Assembly: GCF_904846685.1 (NCBI RefSeq)
Contig: NZ_CAJHBQ010000001.1
Coordinates: 1,240,001-1,304,000 of the forward strand
Direction of reading: 5' to 3'
Source of the DNA: Psychrobacter submarinus
GTDB lineage: Bacteria; Pseudomonadota; Gammaproteobacteria; Pseudomonadales; Moraxellaceae
DNA length: 64,000 bases
Made by a program: the position numbers and the translations under genes. Of this stretch, positions 1 through 8,962 are shown piece by piece (positions within the stretch are counted from its first letter, which is position 1; every line of letters begins with the position of its first letter). Under the pieces are notes generated by a model that saw nothing but the letters and a program-made list of their open reading frames with translations, did not search any database and had not been told where the DNA came from.

Positions 1-308
1 GGCTTGAACAGTCCATCAACGCCCATAACTAAGGAAAGTAAAGCGGCAATCCACACCGCTGGCACTCCTAAGCGCTGCAATAGCTGCGGCTCGCTACCGA
101 CGGCAAGCGGAAATAAAGTCACAATCACCAAAAACAGTACTAATGGATATAACCACTGTACTGCGCCTTGCTGCTTGACTTGCCATTCACGACGCCACAA
201 TTGCATAAAGCTGATAGTGCGAGCAGCATTATTTATATCGCCAATATTAGCATCGCCATCATTATTGATATGGCCACTATTTATATTTTGTATGCGGCTC
301 TCCGTCAT
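1..308 (-). CDS. ccmB: Heme exporter protein CcmB, N-terminal part
   Basis: About 102 residues can be read on the minus strand from an ATG at 308 down to the window edge, so the C-terminus is missing. CcmB is the membrane subunit of the CcmAB(CD) ABC complex that works in cytochrome c maturation at the inner membrane. After a hydrophilic, Asn/Asp-rich start comes a WRREWQVK segment followed by hydrophobic membrane helices (WLYPLVLFLVIVTLFPLAVG), which is the usual CcmB layout. The gene follows ccmA in the same direction, as expected, but an unusual 161-bp spacer separates them. The N-terminal ~30 residues look longer than in typical CcmB. The family call is firm from context plus sequence. 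Confidence 0.85.
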   Translation of the reverse strand, partial: MTESRIQNINSGHINNDGDANIGDINNAARTISFMQLWRREWQVKQQGAVQWLYPLVLFLVIVTLFPLAVGSEPQLLQRLGVPAVWIAALLSLVMGVDGLFK

Positions 309-387
309 TCGTTACCCTTTCTAGCCCTTTATCCTATACACCTAGCATCATATATTGAACATAGCCCGTGCTTAATATAAGCAATGT

Positions 388-437
388 CTAGCATTGGTTG
401 GCATCACTTAGCATTGTTTAGCATGATTTAGCATTGT
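388..437. repeat. Degenerate TTAGCATTG tandem repeat
   Basis: About five imperfect copies of a 9-10 bp unit (TTAGCATTG and variants) lie between ccmA and ccmB. They read TCTAGCATTGG, TTGGCATCAC, TTAGCATTGT, TTAGCATGAT and TTAGCATTGT. The function is unknown. It sits in what would normally be a tight intergenic junction of one operon. Confidence 0.6.
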
Positions 438-469
438 CATTACTGCAAAACAGTCGTTACCTAAACCCA

Positions 470-1177
470 TTACGGTATATCTAAATCTTCGTCATCTGAT
501 AAATCAGGCTCTAGTGACTCATGTTCTGACAAGTCAAGATACGCTGACAAGTCCAGCACTTGATTGGCCACATTGACGGCCTGATGACTGGTCATTATTA
601 TCGCTCCTCCTGCCGCAGCAAACGCTTGTAAGCGCTCTTGCATTCGCGCCACCATATCGACATCGAGTGCCGTAAACGGCTCATCAAGTAGCCATAAAGG
701 GGTGACATCAGGGCTCAACAGGTAAAGGCGGGCTAAAGTAATACGCCGCGTCTGCCCAGCGGATAAGTGGCTTGAGCTGATGGTCTCAAAACCCTGCAAA
801 CCCACCCAAGCTAAAGCTTCATCAATATCGTAGACGCTTGGCGTTATACCATATAGATTAAGCAAAAAAGTTAGGTTTTGGGCCACAGTGAGATTGGGAT
901 GAATACCGAGCTGATGCGAGACGTATAATGGTTGCACTGGCAAACCTTGCTGACCTAGATAGTCTATGTGCCCTGTTAATACTGGCAATAGACCTGCTAG
1001 CTGCATCAGCAAGGTGGTTTTACCCGTACCATTAGCACCAATAAGATGACAAATATCGCCAGCTGCTAACTGCAGATCAACGCCCGCGCACAAAGGCGTC
1101 TCACCGCGTTGTACGGTCACATTGTTAAGCGCTAACACCGACATTGTTTGAGTAGCACAAAAAGATGACTCGTCCAT
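470..1177 (-). CDS. ccmA: Heme exporter ATP-binding protein CcmA
   Basis: This is the ATPase subunit of the CcmAB complex that drives holo-CcmE release during cytochrome c maturation. The ABC motifs are all visible: Walker A GANGTGKTT at about residues 47-55, a signature LSAGQ, Walker B PLWLLDEP and a switch histidine in MTSHQ. The length of 235 residues is slightly above the usual ~205 because of a short N-terminal extension and an acidic C-terminal tail (DLSDDEDLDIP). The start at 1177 is preceded by an AGAGG ribosome site at good spacing; an internal ATG at residue 12 is an alternative. It is followed on the same strand by ccmB. Confidence 0.92.
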   Translation of the reverse strand: MDESSFCATQTMSVLALNNVTVQRGETPLCAGVDLQLAAGDICHLIGANGTGKTTLLMQLAGLLPVLTGHIDYLGQQGLPVQPLYVSHQLGIHPNLTVAQNLTFLLNLYGITPSVYDIDEALAWVGLQGFETISSSHLSAGQTRRITLARLYLLSPDVTPLWLLDEPFTALDVDMVARMQERLQAFAAAGGAIIMTSHQAVNVANQVLDLSAYLDLSEHESLEPDLSDDEDLDIP

Positions 1178-1422
1178 CGAAACCTCTTATCTATTATTGC
1201 CTGAGTATTGCCTTCACAGTTCAATACTCAGGCTCGTAGCGATTTTAGCATTCGCTTAAGAAACGGTCTGTAATCTACAAACTGATTATAAACAATCCTC
1301 ACAAGCATCTCGCACAAACATTCATTAAAAACATCCGTTACCTTCATGTCATAATACGCTATGCTAATACCACCACTGCAAACCTATAGTATAGCAAATA
1401 GTCGAATCTCATAATTTTAAAT

Positions 1423-2544
1423 ATGGCTGTAAATATGACCGCAAATACAACAATAGATACAACATCATCAAAGCCTACAAACAACTCTACGCCTGATACT
1501 TTACAGGGCAACTCATCCGGTCATAATGCCAATAAAGAGCAGCTGGCGGACTCCTCAATTCACAAGCTAATCGAGGCCCAGATTGAGTTTACGCAGCAGT
1601 GGCTCTGTCAGCAAGCTAAGCCGCTGGTCGATGACGCTTGGCAATGGCTTGGTACCCAGCCAATGCGTCAATATATAAGCTGTGAGGACTTGCAGCATCT
1701 TATTAATGACTGGCTCCTCACTCAGCCGATGACTGAAGTCATGCGCACCGATATTAGAGCTATCCTGCAGACTGTGATTTATCATCCTGTCAATGACAAC
1801 GTGCCGTTATCTGAGCTTGTCGATGAGACGCAAGTACAGACGCTAGCGAATTATATCGGCAGTCATCAGCAGCAGCGTAACGGACTGATACACGCGCTCA
1901 TCGGTAATGACACCTTCGCCGATCTGCTGACGCAAACCTTGTATCACGCTATCAATGACTTTATGGAAAGCACGTTAGATAAAGCGGGCGGCGTCGGTAA
2001 GCTGATGAAAATGGGTCGCAGCTCTTTTGAAAAAGCCACCAATCGTAACTTAGACGAAAAACTGCAAACTTATTTACACCGTAATATCAAGGATTTAACC
2101 AATAAAGCAGAAGCGAATGCCCAAGCGCACTTATCTAACGAGGAAGTCTCAAGGCTACTCGTAATGGGCTGGGCCCGTATCAAAGATCAGCCCGTGAGCC
2201 AACTACAAACCTACTTAGACAACGATCCTGATAATGGAAGTATTCAGCACATCGAAGCCAGCGTACAGCAAAGCTATAATCGTCTGCGCCTCTCGCCTTA
2301 TCTGCGCAGTTTAGTCGCGGCGAGTGTCGAGACTTGGTATGACAATCATCAAGGCGACACTATCGCAGCCTTAGCCGCTAGCGTCAATATTGATGAGCTC
2401 GCCGTATCTAAACTCACTCCTACGCTATTGCCTATCATCGAGGATGCTATCAATAGCGAATGGCTGAGCGCGCATCTACGCGATATGTTGCAGGCCTTTT
2501 ATGAGCAGCCTAATATTCAACAAATATTTGCGACAAAAGACTAA
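1423..2544 (+). CDS. Conserved-looking hypothetical protein, 373 aa
   Basis: I do not recognise a named family. The first ~40 residues are Thr/Asn/Ser-rich and low in complexity. The remainder (about 45-373) looks alpha-helical and soluble, with no signal peptide or membrane segment. A GGVGKLMKMGRSSFEKATNRN stretch near residue 190 has glycine and basic residues, but it is not a P-loop. The gene is divergent from ccmA across 245 bp that must hold promoters for both. No clear Shine-Dalgarno precedes either ATG (1423 or 1435). It is followed 81 bp downstream by the YbjN-like gene in the same direction, so co-transcription is possible. Codon use looks like that of core neighbours. Confidence 0.75.
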   Translation: MAVNMTANTTIDTTSSKPTNNSTPDTLQGNSSGHNANKEQLADSSIHKLIEAQIEFTQQWLCQQAKPLVDDAWQWLGTQPMRQYISCEDLQHLINDWLLTQPMTEVMRTDIRAILQTVIYHPVNDNVPLSELVDETQVQTLANYIGSHQQQRNGLIHALIGNDTFADLLTQTLYHAINDFMESTLDKAGGVGKLMKMGRSSFEKATNRNLDEKLQTYLHRNIKDLTNKAEANAQAHLSNEEVSRLLVMGWARIKDQPVSQLQTYLDNDPDNGSIQHIEASVQQSYNRLRLSPYLRSLVAASVETWYDNHQGDTIAALAASVNIDELAVSKLTPTLLPIIEDAINSEWLSAHLRDMLQAFYEQPNIQQIFATKD

Positions 2545-2625
2545 TAGCTGCTTATTTGCTATTATTTTACAGACTAGAAGATAATGGATTATCTTTGTAT
2601 CCGCTCACACTTATAAGACAAAACT

Positions 2626-3456
2626 ATGGATAGTAAGTCTAAACTCAGCTTATGGCAAAAACTCAAGCGACTACTCACCAGTAGCGCGCCGCAAGACAGC
2701 AGTCCTGCTGACAATATTGACCATAAAGACAATGTTAGCAATGATAACAGTGCTATTGGCGCGGACAGGAAACAACCTGAAAGCTTGCGCACTGAGAGTG
2801 CAAAGGATGACAATAAAAATAATCGTGTAGCCGATAATATTAATACCAGCAAAACGACTAAGGCCTCGTCAAGACAGGACTTCTCAAAGCGAGCGTCTTT
2901 AAGCAAAGATTCTATTAATAGCCCAAATCAGACGCCGATTATCGATTATTTAAAGCTCTATTTTGGTAGTAAACACTGGCATTATACGCACTACAAACCT
3001 AGGATCTCGGACGCTCAGCAGTCGCACCATCTATCACTGCGGATGAGAAACCGAAAAATAGACTGCGGCTACTTATTTCGAGTCCAAGAAAAAGAGCGTT
3101 TACTCGCGGTTTATGGGATTTTACCGTTTTTGATACCAGAGAGTCATCAAAGTGCGGCGATGTTACTGATGACCCAAATCAACTACGATATGGTCGTGGG
3201 TAATCTAGAGATGGATGTCAGCGATGGTGAGATACGCTACAAAAACGCGCTTGATGTCGAAGTGTTAGGACTCGATGACGATATCATTGAGCATTTACTA
3301 CAAAGCGTAGTCGCTATGACCACTGTTGCTTACGAGGTATTTAGTGACTTACTAAATACGCAAGAGCCTAGTGAGGATATGCCCACTTTATTAGGCGAAT
3401 TACGCGCGCAAGCGGATGCGCGTACTTATTTTTTAGCCAGCAAAAAAATGCAATAA
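2626..3456 (+). CDS. YbjN-domain-like protein with disordered N-terminus
   Basis: Residues 1 to about 95 are rich in Ser, Asp, Asn and Lys and look disordered. From about residue 105 the sequence resembles the YbjN / T3SS-chaperone-like fold: YFGSKHWHYTHY, then FRVQEKERLLAVYGILPFLIPESH, then MTQINYDMVVGNLEMD and a DGEIRYKNALDVE strand. Proteins of this group are small alpha/beta proteins of uncertain role; E. coli YbjN has been linked to regulation of motility and stress traits. There is no signal peptide. It may be expressed with the gene before it. The family call is by pattern only. Confidence 0.7.
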   Translation: MDSKSKLSLWQKLKRLLTSSAPQDSSPADNIDHKDNVSNDNSAIGADRKQPESLRTESAKDDNKNNRVADNINTSKTTKASSRQDFSKRASLSKDSINSPNQTPIIDYLKLYFGSKHWHYTHYKPRISDAQQSHHLSLRMRNRKIDCGYLFRVQEKERLLAVYGILPFLIPESHQSAAMLLMTQINYDMVVGNLEMDVSDGEIRYKNALDVEVLGLDDDIIEHLLQSVVAMTTVAYEVFSDLLNTQEPSEDMPTLLGELRAQADARTYFLASKKMQ

Positions 3457-3549
3457 CCGCTTTTTTAAAATCATCGCTTTAAGATTATTGTTGTAAGGTC
3501 ACCATTTTAAATTCTCCGCTTTAAAACCACCGTTCTAAAAGATAGTACT

Positions 3550-4461
3550 ATGTTGAAAATAGCTTATTCTGAAGTGTTTCGTTATGTCGTACCTGAAAGA
3601 CACCGCTTCCCTATGCAAAAATACACTATGATTCCTGAGCGCTTATTGCGTGAAGGCACCATTACTCCCGATAACTTTTTTGCGCCAAAAAGGCTGACAG
3701 AAGCGGAGATCTTAACGACGCATACGGAAGAGTATTGGTATAAGCTCAAGACTCAAACCTTAACCCGCAAAGAGGCGCGACCTATCGGTTTTGAGATGAC
3801 TGAGGCTTTAGTCGACCGCGGTCGGCATATCGCACATGCCACTTACGAGTGCGCGCTATACGCTCAGCAGTACGGGGTGGCGATGAATGTCGCTGGCGGC
3901 ACCCATCACGCTTTTGCCGGTCACGGTGAGGGTTTTTGTGTATTTAATGATGTCTGTATCGCCAGTAACTTACTGCTAAACCGCGGACAGGCAAGTAAAA
4001 TACTGGTTGTCGATTTGGATGTGCATCAAGGCAATGGCAATGCCAGTATTATGGCTGATGAGCCTAGAGTGTTTATCTTTAGCATGCACGGCGCCAAGAA
4101 TTATCCTTTTCGTAAGCAAATCTCTGACTTAGATATTGAGCTTGATAACGATACTGGCGATGAAGAGTACTTGCGCGTATTAAAAAACACTTTGCCGCGC
4201 TTACTAGACGAGGTCGCCCCCGATATGATTTTTTATCAATCGGCGGTCGATGTACTAGCGACTGATAAATTAGGCAAGCTAGCGCTCACCCAAGCCGGCT
4301 GCAAAGCGCGTGATGAGTACATATTGCAGCAAGCCAAAGACGCTGATATTCCAGTCGCTATTGTGATGGGCGGCGGCTATTCAGAGGATATTGAGGATGT
4401 CGTTGAGGCGCACTGTAATACTTTTCGGGTAGCGCAGCGGCTTTATTTCGGTAATGAGTAA
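3550..4461 (+). CDS. Histone deacetylase-family (HDAC-like) amidohydrolase
   Basis: The gene encodes a 303-residue zinc-dependent deacetylase of the arginase/HDAC fold. Motifs are in order: GGTHHAFAGHGEGFCVFND with the tandem active-site histidines at 119-120, DLDVHQGNG with the metal ligands D157 and H159, a later Asp in QSAVDVLATDKLG, and the GGGY tyrosine loop near the end. The HQGNG motif and the compact length fit class IV/HDAC11-like and acetoin-utilisation-type bacterial members. The in vivo substrate is unknown; candidates are acetylated polyamines, acetyl-lysine or fatty-acyl-lysine. It stands alone between the YbjN-like gene and the DASS transporter. No strong ribosome site is seen before the ATG. 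Confidence 0.88.
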   Translation: MLKIAYSEVFRYVVPERHRFPMQKYTMIPERLLREGTITPDNFFAPKRLTEAEILTTHTEEYWYKLKTQTLTRKEARPIGFEMTEALVDRGRHIAHATYECALYAQQYGVAMNVAGGTHHAFAGHGEGFCVFNDVCIASNLLLNRGQASKILVVDLDVHQGNGNASIMADEPRVFIFSMHGAKNYPFRKQISDLDIELDNDTGDEEYLRVLKNTLPRLLDEVAPDMIFYQSAVDVLATDKLGKLALTQAGCKARDEYILQQAKDADIPVAIVMGGGYSEDIEDVVEAHCNTFRVAQRLYFGNE

Positions 4462-4871
4462 ACGGTTCATCGATAGTAGTCAATAATGAACCAGATATTA
4501 AATCTTTTACCCTTCACTTTATTAGGGATTTTTTGCCGCTTTATTGATAAAAATAGACGCTTAGAACGACTAAACTTACCATTTTTATCTGCAAATCGCC
4601 TAAAAAATAGTCTCTGTCAGTGCCATGGTCGAATGTTTAACACGCCCTATTATGGATTGGCTGTGAAGCATCAAAAATAGTCATTATTTTAACCGATATC
4701 ATTCTGCTACTATAGCTTCCATTTTTATGGCTAAATTTTTTATGTGGCTAAAGATAAGACTTGGCGACTTATAGCAGCTGTCCTTAAAAGCGATTAGTCT
4801 ATTCATCATTCTCTATCAGTAGCCTCTAGTTAATACTCCCACCATATCTCTGCGCATAATAAGGACTATTC
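4462..4871. other. Intergenic region, no supported gene
   Basis: These 410 bp lie between the HDAC-like gene and the DASS transporter. A 64-codon open frame at 4486-4680 has no recognisable domain and unusual residue content, so I do not call it. The 3' part should hold the promoter of the transporter gene, whose ATG at 4872 is preceded by AATAAGGACT. No terminator-like hairpin with a T-run is obvious after 4461. Confidence 0.5.
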
Positions 4872-6293
4872 ATGTCAGAACAAAAATTAGATGATCACCT
4901 GCCTAAAGACGGTAATGAGTATTTATTTACCGATACTTTTCCAAAAGGTACAGGCAAAGGATTGATCGTCGTCGCTATAGCAGCAGTAGTCAGTCTAGTG
5001 ATTTATAACATTCTGCCATTTGATATCAGTGCCAATAAAGGCTTGGCAATGTTGTTCTTCATCGGCGCGCTTTGGCTTACCGAAGCGGTCCACGTCACTA
5101 TTACCGCCATACTGGTCGTGGTAATAGGAACGCTGATTGGCATTCCAGATTTTGATGCAAGAATTGGTTTGCAAAGCTTTGCTAATCCCATCATTTATTT
5201 GTTTTTTGGTGGTTTTGCTTTAGCAGCAGCATTGCACGTACAGCAATTAGACAAAAAGATTGCCCTAAAAATACTATCTTTGTCAGGTGGTAAATTGGGT
5301 ACCGCCGTGTTTTTGATATTTGGGGTGACGGCGTTTTTGTCGATGTGGATATCGAATACCGCAACTGCGGCGATGATGTTACCGTTAGCGCTAGGTATTT
5401 TAACCCAAGTAGATCGCGAAAAAGATCGTGGCACCTTTGTGTTCGTACTATTGGGTATTGCTTATTCAGCCAGTCTTGGCGGATTAGGGACTATCGTAGG
5501 TTCACCGCCTAATGCTATCGCTGCCAAAGCTTTAGATATCGCTTTTATCGATTGGATGAAGTTTGGTATCCCGATGATGCTAGTGTTGTTACCTATCTTG
5601 CTGGGTGCGATGTACTTGGTACTCAAACCTAATCTCAATCGACAAGTCACTATTGCGCAAGATGAGGTTATTGAGTGGAATAAACCAAGAATAGTCACTA
5701 TCATTGTTTTTGTTTTGACAGCGCTTAGCTGGATATTCTCCAAAAAAATAGGTGCAGCATTAGATATCTCTGATACAGATGCTGTGATTGCATTATCAGC
5801 CGCCGCCGCTGTGGTGAGCTTAGGGTTAGTATCTTGGAAGCAGGTCTCTGATAATACCGACTGGGGCGTGCTCATGTTATTCGGTGGCGGTATCGCGCTA
5901 TCGACAGTGTTAAAAGTCTCTGGCGCCTCTTTAGTGCTAGGGGAAACCGTTGCTAGTGCTTTATCAGCGGCGCCGCTCATCCTAGTAATGATTGCTATTT
6001 CAGCTTTTATCATCTTTTTGACCGAATTTGCCTCCAATACGGCATCTGCTGCACTATTAGTCCCTGTGTTTGCAGCGATTGCTGAGCAGATGGGTATCCC
6101 AAGTGAAGTATTAGTACTGGTAATCGGCATTGGTGCTTCGTGCGCCTTTATGCTACCTGTAGCCACGCCGCCGAATGCGATCGTATTTGGTACGGGGTTA
6201 ATCAAACAATCTGAGATGATACGTACAGGCGTGGTTCTTAATATCATAGCTACAGTCATTATTGGACTATGGGCGTACTTCTTTTTACTTTAA
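4872..6293 (+). CDS. DASS-family (SLC13) sodium:dicarboxylate-type symporter
   Basis: This is an integral membrane transporter of 473 residues with about 11-12 hydrophobic segments. It shows the inverted-repeat signature of the DASS family twice: SNTATAAMMLP in the first half and SNTASAALLVPVF in the second, each followed by a PPNA loop (GSPPNAIAAKA and ATPPNAIVFG). These Ser-Asn-Thr motifs bind sodium and the carboxylate substrate in family members. Likely substrates are C4-dicarboxylates such as succinate, malate or fumarate; this is family inference. The ATG is preceded by AAGGACT. A strong terminator follows at 6331, so the gene is probably monocistronic. Confidence 0.9.
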   Translation: MSEQKLDDHLPKDGNEYLFTDTFPKGTGKGLIVVAIAAVVSLVIYNILPFDISANKGLAMLFFIGALWLTEAVHVTITAILVVVIGTLIGIPDFDARIGLQSFANPIIYLFFGGFALAAALHVQQLDKKIALKILSLSGGKLGTAVFLIFGVTAFLSMWISNTATAAMMLPLALGILTQVDREKDRGTFVFVLLGIAYSASLGGLGTIVGSPPNAIAAKALDIAFIDWMKFGIPMMLVLLPILLGAMYLVLKPNLNRQVTIAQDEVIEWNKPRIVTIIVFVLTALSWIFSKKIGAALDISDTDAVIALSAAAAVVSLGLVSWKQVSDNTDWGVLMLFGGGIALSTVLKVSGASLVLGETVASALSAAPLILVMIAISAFIIFLTEFASNTASAALLVPVFAAIAEQMGIPSEVLVLVIGIGASCAFMLPVATPPNAIVFGTGLIKQSEMIRTGVVLNIIATVIIGLWAYFFLL

Positions 6294-6330
6294 GTGAGTT
6301 CTATACAAAACAGCAATAACAACAAAGCCA

Positions 6331-6372
6331 AAACCTCACTGTTAATGTCATGACTTAGCAGTGAGGTTTTTT
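6331..6372 (+). terminator. Rho-independent terminator after the DASS gene
   Basis: An 11-bp perfect stem, AAACCTCACTG with CAGTGAGGTTT, has a 17-nt loop and runs into a T-tract. It lies 38 bp after the transporter stop codon. Confidence 0.85.
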
Positions 6373-6432
6373 TATAGGTATACCGTTATAGACATACCGC
6401 TGGTTGCTTCATTTTTAAAAGTATGTTGTGGC

Positions 6433-6539
6433 TATAGTCAATCAATATGAAAAGTGGTACAAGGCAGACGAGTGCAAGTACTACAGTAGTAAGCTAAACG
6501 AGTCTAACGCTGTAACACTTTAATAGTGGTTCGACTATA
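6433..6539. repeat. 107-bp element with 29-bp imperfect terminal inverted repeats
   Basis: The ends TATAGTCAATC... and ...GACTATA form an imperfect 29-bp inverted repeat. The outer TATAGTC and the inner AAAGTG(G/T)TACA are conserved on both sides, with about 20 of 29 positions matching. The interior (AAGGCAGACGAGTGCAAGTA and AAGCTAAACGAGTCTAACGC) is a degenerate internal direct repeat with an ACGAGT core. There is no coding capacity. It has the form of a MITE or dispersed intergenic repeat; I recall similar elements in Psychrobacter intergenic regions, but copy number was not checked. It lies between two convergent genes, 17 bp from the TauE/SafE stop codon. Confidence 0.7.
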
Positions 6540-6555
6540 TCTTTTTATAGGGTCA

Positions 6556-7341
6556 TTACATCATTAATGCGGTTATTCCCTGCCAGCCAACGCGCAAACC
6601 CAGTCCCGTTAAAATCAGTAGAATAAGCTGACGAAAGCGCGCTTGCGGTAAATAACGACGTAAGCGAATCCCTACTAATAAGGCAACAACAGATACCGCA
6701 CTAAGGATAGCTATCAATTGCCACTCACTCCCTGTCAGCGCCATAATAGGCTCACGCAAGACAATAATTTGCGCAAGCTTCCCTAAGAAATAACACATAT
6801 TGCCGACTTTGGCGATAGTGTCTTTATTATCGCTCGCTGATAATAAGTACATCATCAAAATAGTCGACATGGCATTCGTCGCGCCGCCTATGATACCTGC
6901 GCTTAGACCTACGATAATGAGCATAGCCTTGGTATTTGGCAGACGTATTTGTTTGCCCAGCAGTGCCGTTATGACATAAAAACTTATTACCGCGGCCAGT
7001 AACAATAAGATGTAAGCGCTCTCCACCCATAAGAGCAGTTTTGCCCCTAGCAGACTGCCAAGCAAACTCATCAAAGCCAATAGCCAGTAACGTTTGCCAT
7101 AATAAGTGAGGTTTTGCCAAACACTACGTCCCCCACCACTCAGCCAAGTCATGGCATTGAGTAGTAGTGAGGGAAAAATAACCAATACGATAGCGTGCGG
7201 CAAAGGGTAAAGACTCGCTAAAGCGGTAGTCGTCACCAAAGTCACGCCAAGTCCGCTAATACCATGCAGCAGCGACGCGAAGCCAAATATAGCTAATAAA
7301 AGTAGCGTCTGTGTGTGCTCATCAGCCACCATTGTGCTCAC
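6556..7341 (-). CDS. TauE/SafE-family sulfite/sulfonate exporter-like permease
   Basis: The gene encodes a 261-residue membrane protein with about eight helices and the family's two-fold internal repeat. The N-terminal half carries LLHGISGLGVTLVTTTALA, and the second half carries IVGLSAGIIGGATNAMSTILMMYLL, the matching glycine-rich loop. TauE/SafE proteins move small organosulfur compounds, sulfite or related anions across the inner membrane; the substrate here is not known. It lies 71 bp after coaBC on the same strand and may be read from its promoter. Confidence 0.85.
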   Translation of the reverse strand: MSTMVADEHTQTLLLLAIFGFASLLHGISGLGVTLVTTTALASLYPLPHAIVLVIFPSLLLNAMTWLSGGGRSVWQNLTYYGKRYWLLALMSLLGSLLGAKLLLWVESAYILLLLAAVISFYVITALLGKQIRLPNTKAMLIIVGLSAGIIGGATNAMSTILMMYLLSASDNKDTIAKVGNMCYFLGKLAQIIVLREPIMALTGSEWQLIAILSAVSVVALLVGIRLRRYLPQARFRQLILLILTGLGLRVGWQGITALMM

Positions 7342-7412
7342 CTGTTAAACTTGTATGGCATAACTGCGCTTGACTGCGCTTGCATGACTGCCTTTATTAG
7401 TGCGCAAAACCA

Positions 7413-8762
7413 TTAGCGCTTTGCCAAGGTCTGACCTATCAAAGTGGTCAATTGCTCTGCGATTTTGTCTTTGCTGGCTTTATCGAGCACTACTGCGTCC
7501 TGCTCATAGGCTTTAGCAAAAAACACTTGCATGGCATTATCATCGCTTGCAAAGCCGATATCAGCGCGCGAGACATCATTACAAGCAATCATGTCTAAAT
7601 CTTTGGCCGCAAGCTTACCACGCGCGTAGCGCTCAACGTCTTGGGTTTCTGCGGCAAAGCCAACCACAAACAGCTCTGGGTGTGCCAAAGAAATTGTCGC
7701 TAAAATGTCTGGGTTTTTGACCAGATCGAGGCTCATAGCGTCCTGAGTTTTTTTGATTTTTTGCGGCGCAGCATCGCGAGTCCGATAGTCAGCAACGGCG
7801 GCAGTCGCGATAAAGATATCTGCCGGTTTAGTGAGACGACTTTCTTCGATATAGCTATCCGTATCCTCACAACCACAGCAGTCGTCATGCTCGTGGTCAT
7901 GGCTATGATGCTCGTCAAACGCTAAGGCTGGCAGAGCTTGTAAGGCGCTATGAGTGCCATCGACACATTGCTGCGCGGCGCTCAGCATTTGCTCGGCTGA
8001 CAGCACATCGATGCGCGTGACACCCGTCGGCGTCGGCAGACTCACCTTACCACCGACGATTAGCACCACCTCCGCGCCAGCATCACGGCAGGCATTAGCT
8101 AGTGCAAAACCCATCTTGCCAGAAGAGTGATTGGACAAATAGCGCACCGGATCTATCGCCTCAACCGTTGGCCCTGCGGTAATCACCACTCGCCTGCCCG
8201 TTAAACTCTGTTCAATAGACTGCTGCTTATAAAACAGTTGCACCTCGCTCAATAGCTGCTCAGGCTCAGGCAAGCGCCCAGCACCGACATCACCGCAGGC
8301 CTGCTCGCCGCTCGCTGGCATAATGATATGATAATTCATATCACGCAAAGTCTGCACATTAAGACTCACCGCCGGATGCGCCCACATTTGCTGATTCATT
8401 GCCGGAGCAACCATGACAGGCGCGCTAGTCGCTAGACAAACGGTGGTGAGCAAATCATCGGCCATGCCCATCGCCAGTCGCGCTAGAGTATTGGCAGAAG
8501 CGGGCGCGATAATGAGTAAGTCGGCCCACTTGGCCAGCTCGATATGCCCCATACCCGCCTCAGCGTCTTCATCGAGTAGTGAGGTATGTACCTCATTACC
8601 AGTTAAAGCTTGCAAGGTAAGCGGGGTAATAAAAGCTTGCGCCCCTGTGGTCATAATGACGCGCACTTCAAACCCTGCTTTGAGCAATAAGCGGGCAAAA
8701 AAAGCAGATTTATAAGCGGCGACACCGCCGGTGATAGCGAGTAGAACGTTTGACATAAGCAT
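7413..8762 (-). CDS. coaBC: Bifunctional phosphopantothenoylcysteine decarboxylase / phosphopantothenate-cysteine ligase
   Basis: This enzyme performs two successive steps of coenzyme A synthesis: CTP-dependent joining of cysteine to 4'-phosphopantothenate (CoaB), then FMN-dependent decarboxylation (CoaC). The N-terminal CoaC domain shows AITGGVAAYKSA, the ADLLIIAPASANTLA segment and the APAMNQQMW motif. The CoaB domain begins near VVITAGPTVEAIDPVRYLSN and carries ATAAVADYR and KIKK..LVKNPDIL. Between the two CoaB blocks is an unusual insert rich in His, Asp and Cys (EHHSHDHEHDDCCGCED) that E. coli CoaBC lacks. The start may be the ATG at 8762 or at 8756; neither has a clear ribosome site. 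It is divergent from radC, a conserved gammaproteobacterial arrangement. Confidence 0.93.
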   Translation of the reverse strand: MLMSNVLLAITGGVAAYKSAFFARLLLKAGFEVRVIMTTGAQAFITPLTLQALTGNEVHTSLLDEDAEAGMGHIELAKWADLLIIAPASANTLARLAMGMADDLLTTVCLATSAPVMVAPAMNQQMWAHPAVSLNVQTLRDMNYHIIMPASGEQACGDVGAGRLPEPEQLLSEVQLFYKQQSIEQSLTGRRVVITAGPTVEAIDPVRYLSNHSSGKMGFALANACRDAGAEVVLIVGGKVSLPTPTGVTRIDVLSAEQMLSAAQQCVDGTHSALQALPALAFDEHHSHDHEHDDCCGCEDTDSYIEESRLTKPADIFIATAAVADYRTRDAAPQKIKKTQDAMSLDLVKNPDILATISLAHPELFVVGFAAETQDVERYARGKLAAKDLDMIACNDVSRADIGFASDDNAMQVFFAKAYEQDAVVLDKASKDKIAEQLTTLIGQTLAKR

Positions 8763-8962
8763 GACATCGATAGGTAATAAAGAAAAGAAAAGATAAAATT
8801 TGCGCTTATAGTAACAAGTATGAGATAAGTTAGGTAAGGTTTTATAGTGCTATCGCTAGCTTAGCCATTTTTTATAAAAAACCATGACTAGCTTTGTGAA
8901 TGAATCAATCAAAAACCGCGCTCAAAACCCCTCTATAACTCTTAGCCAAGAAAGGATGAATA

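Noticed and set aside
4486..4680. 64-codon plus-strand ORF after the HDAC-like gene
   Set aside because: No domain, odd composition and no ribosome site; likely chance.
5462..6259. 265-codon open frame antisense to the DASS transporter
   Set aside because: It lies wholly within a well-supported gene on the other strand and has low-complexity composition typical of an antisense shadow.
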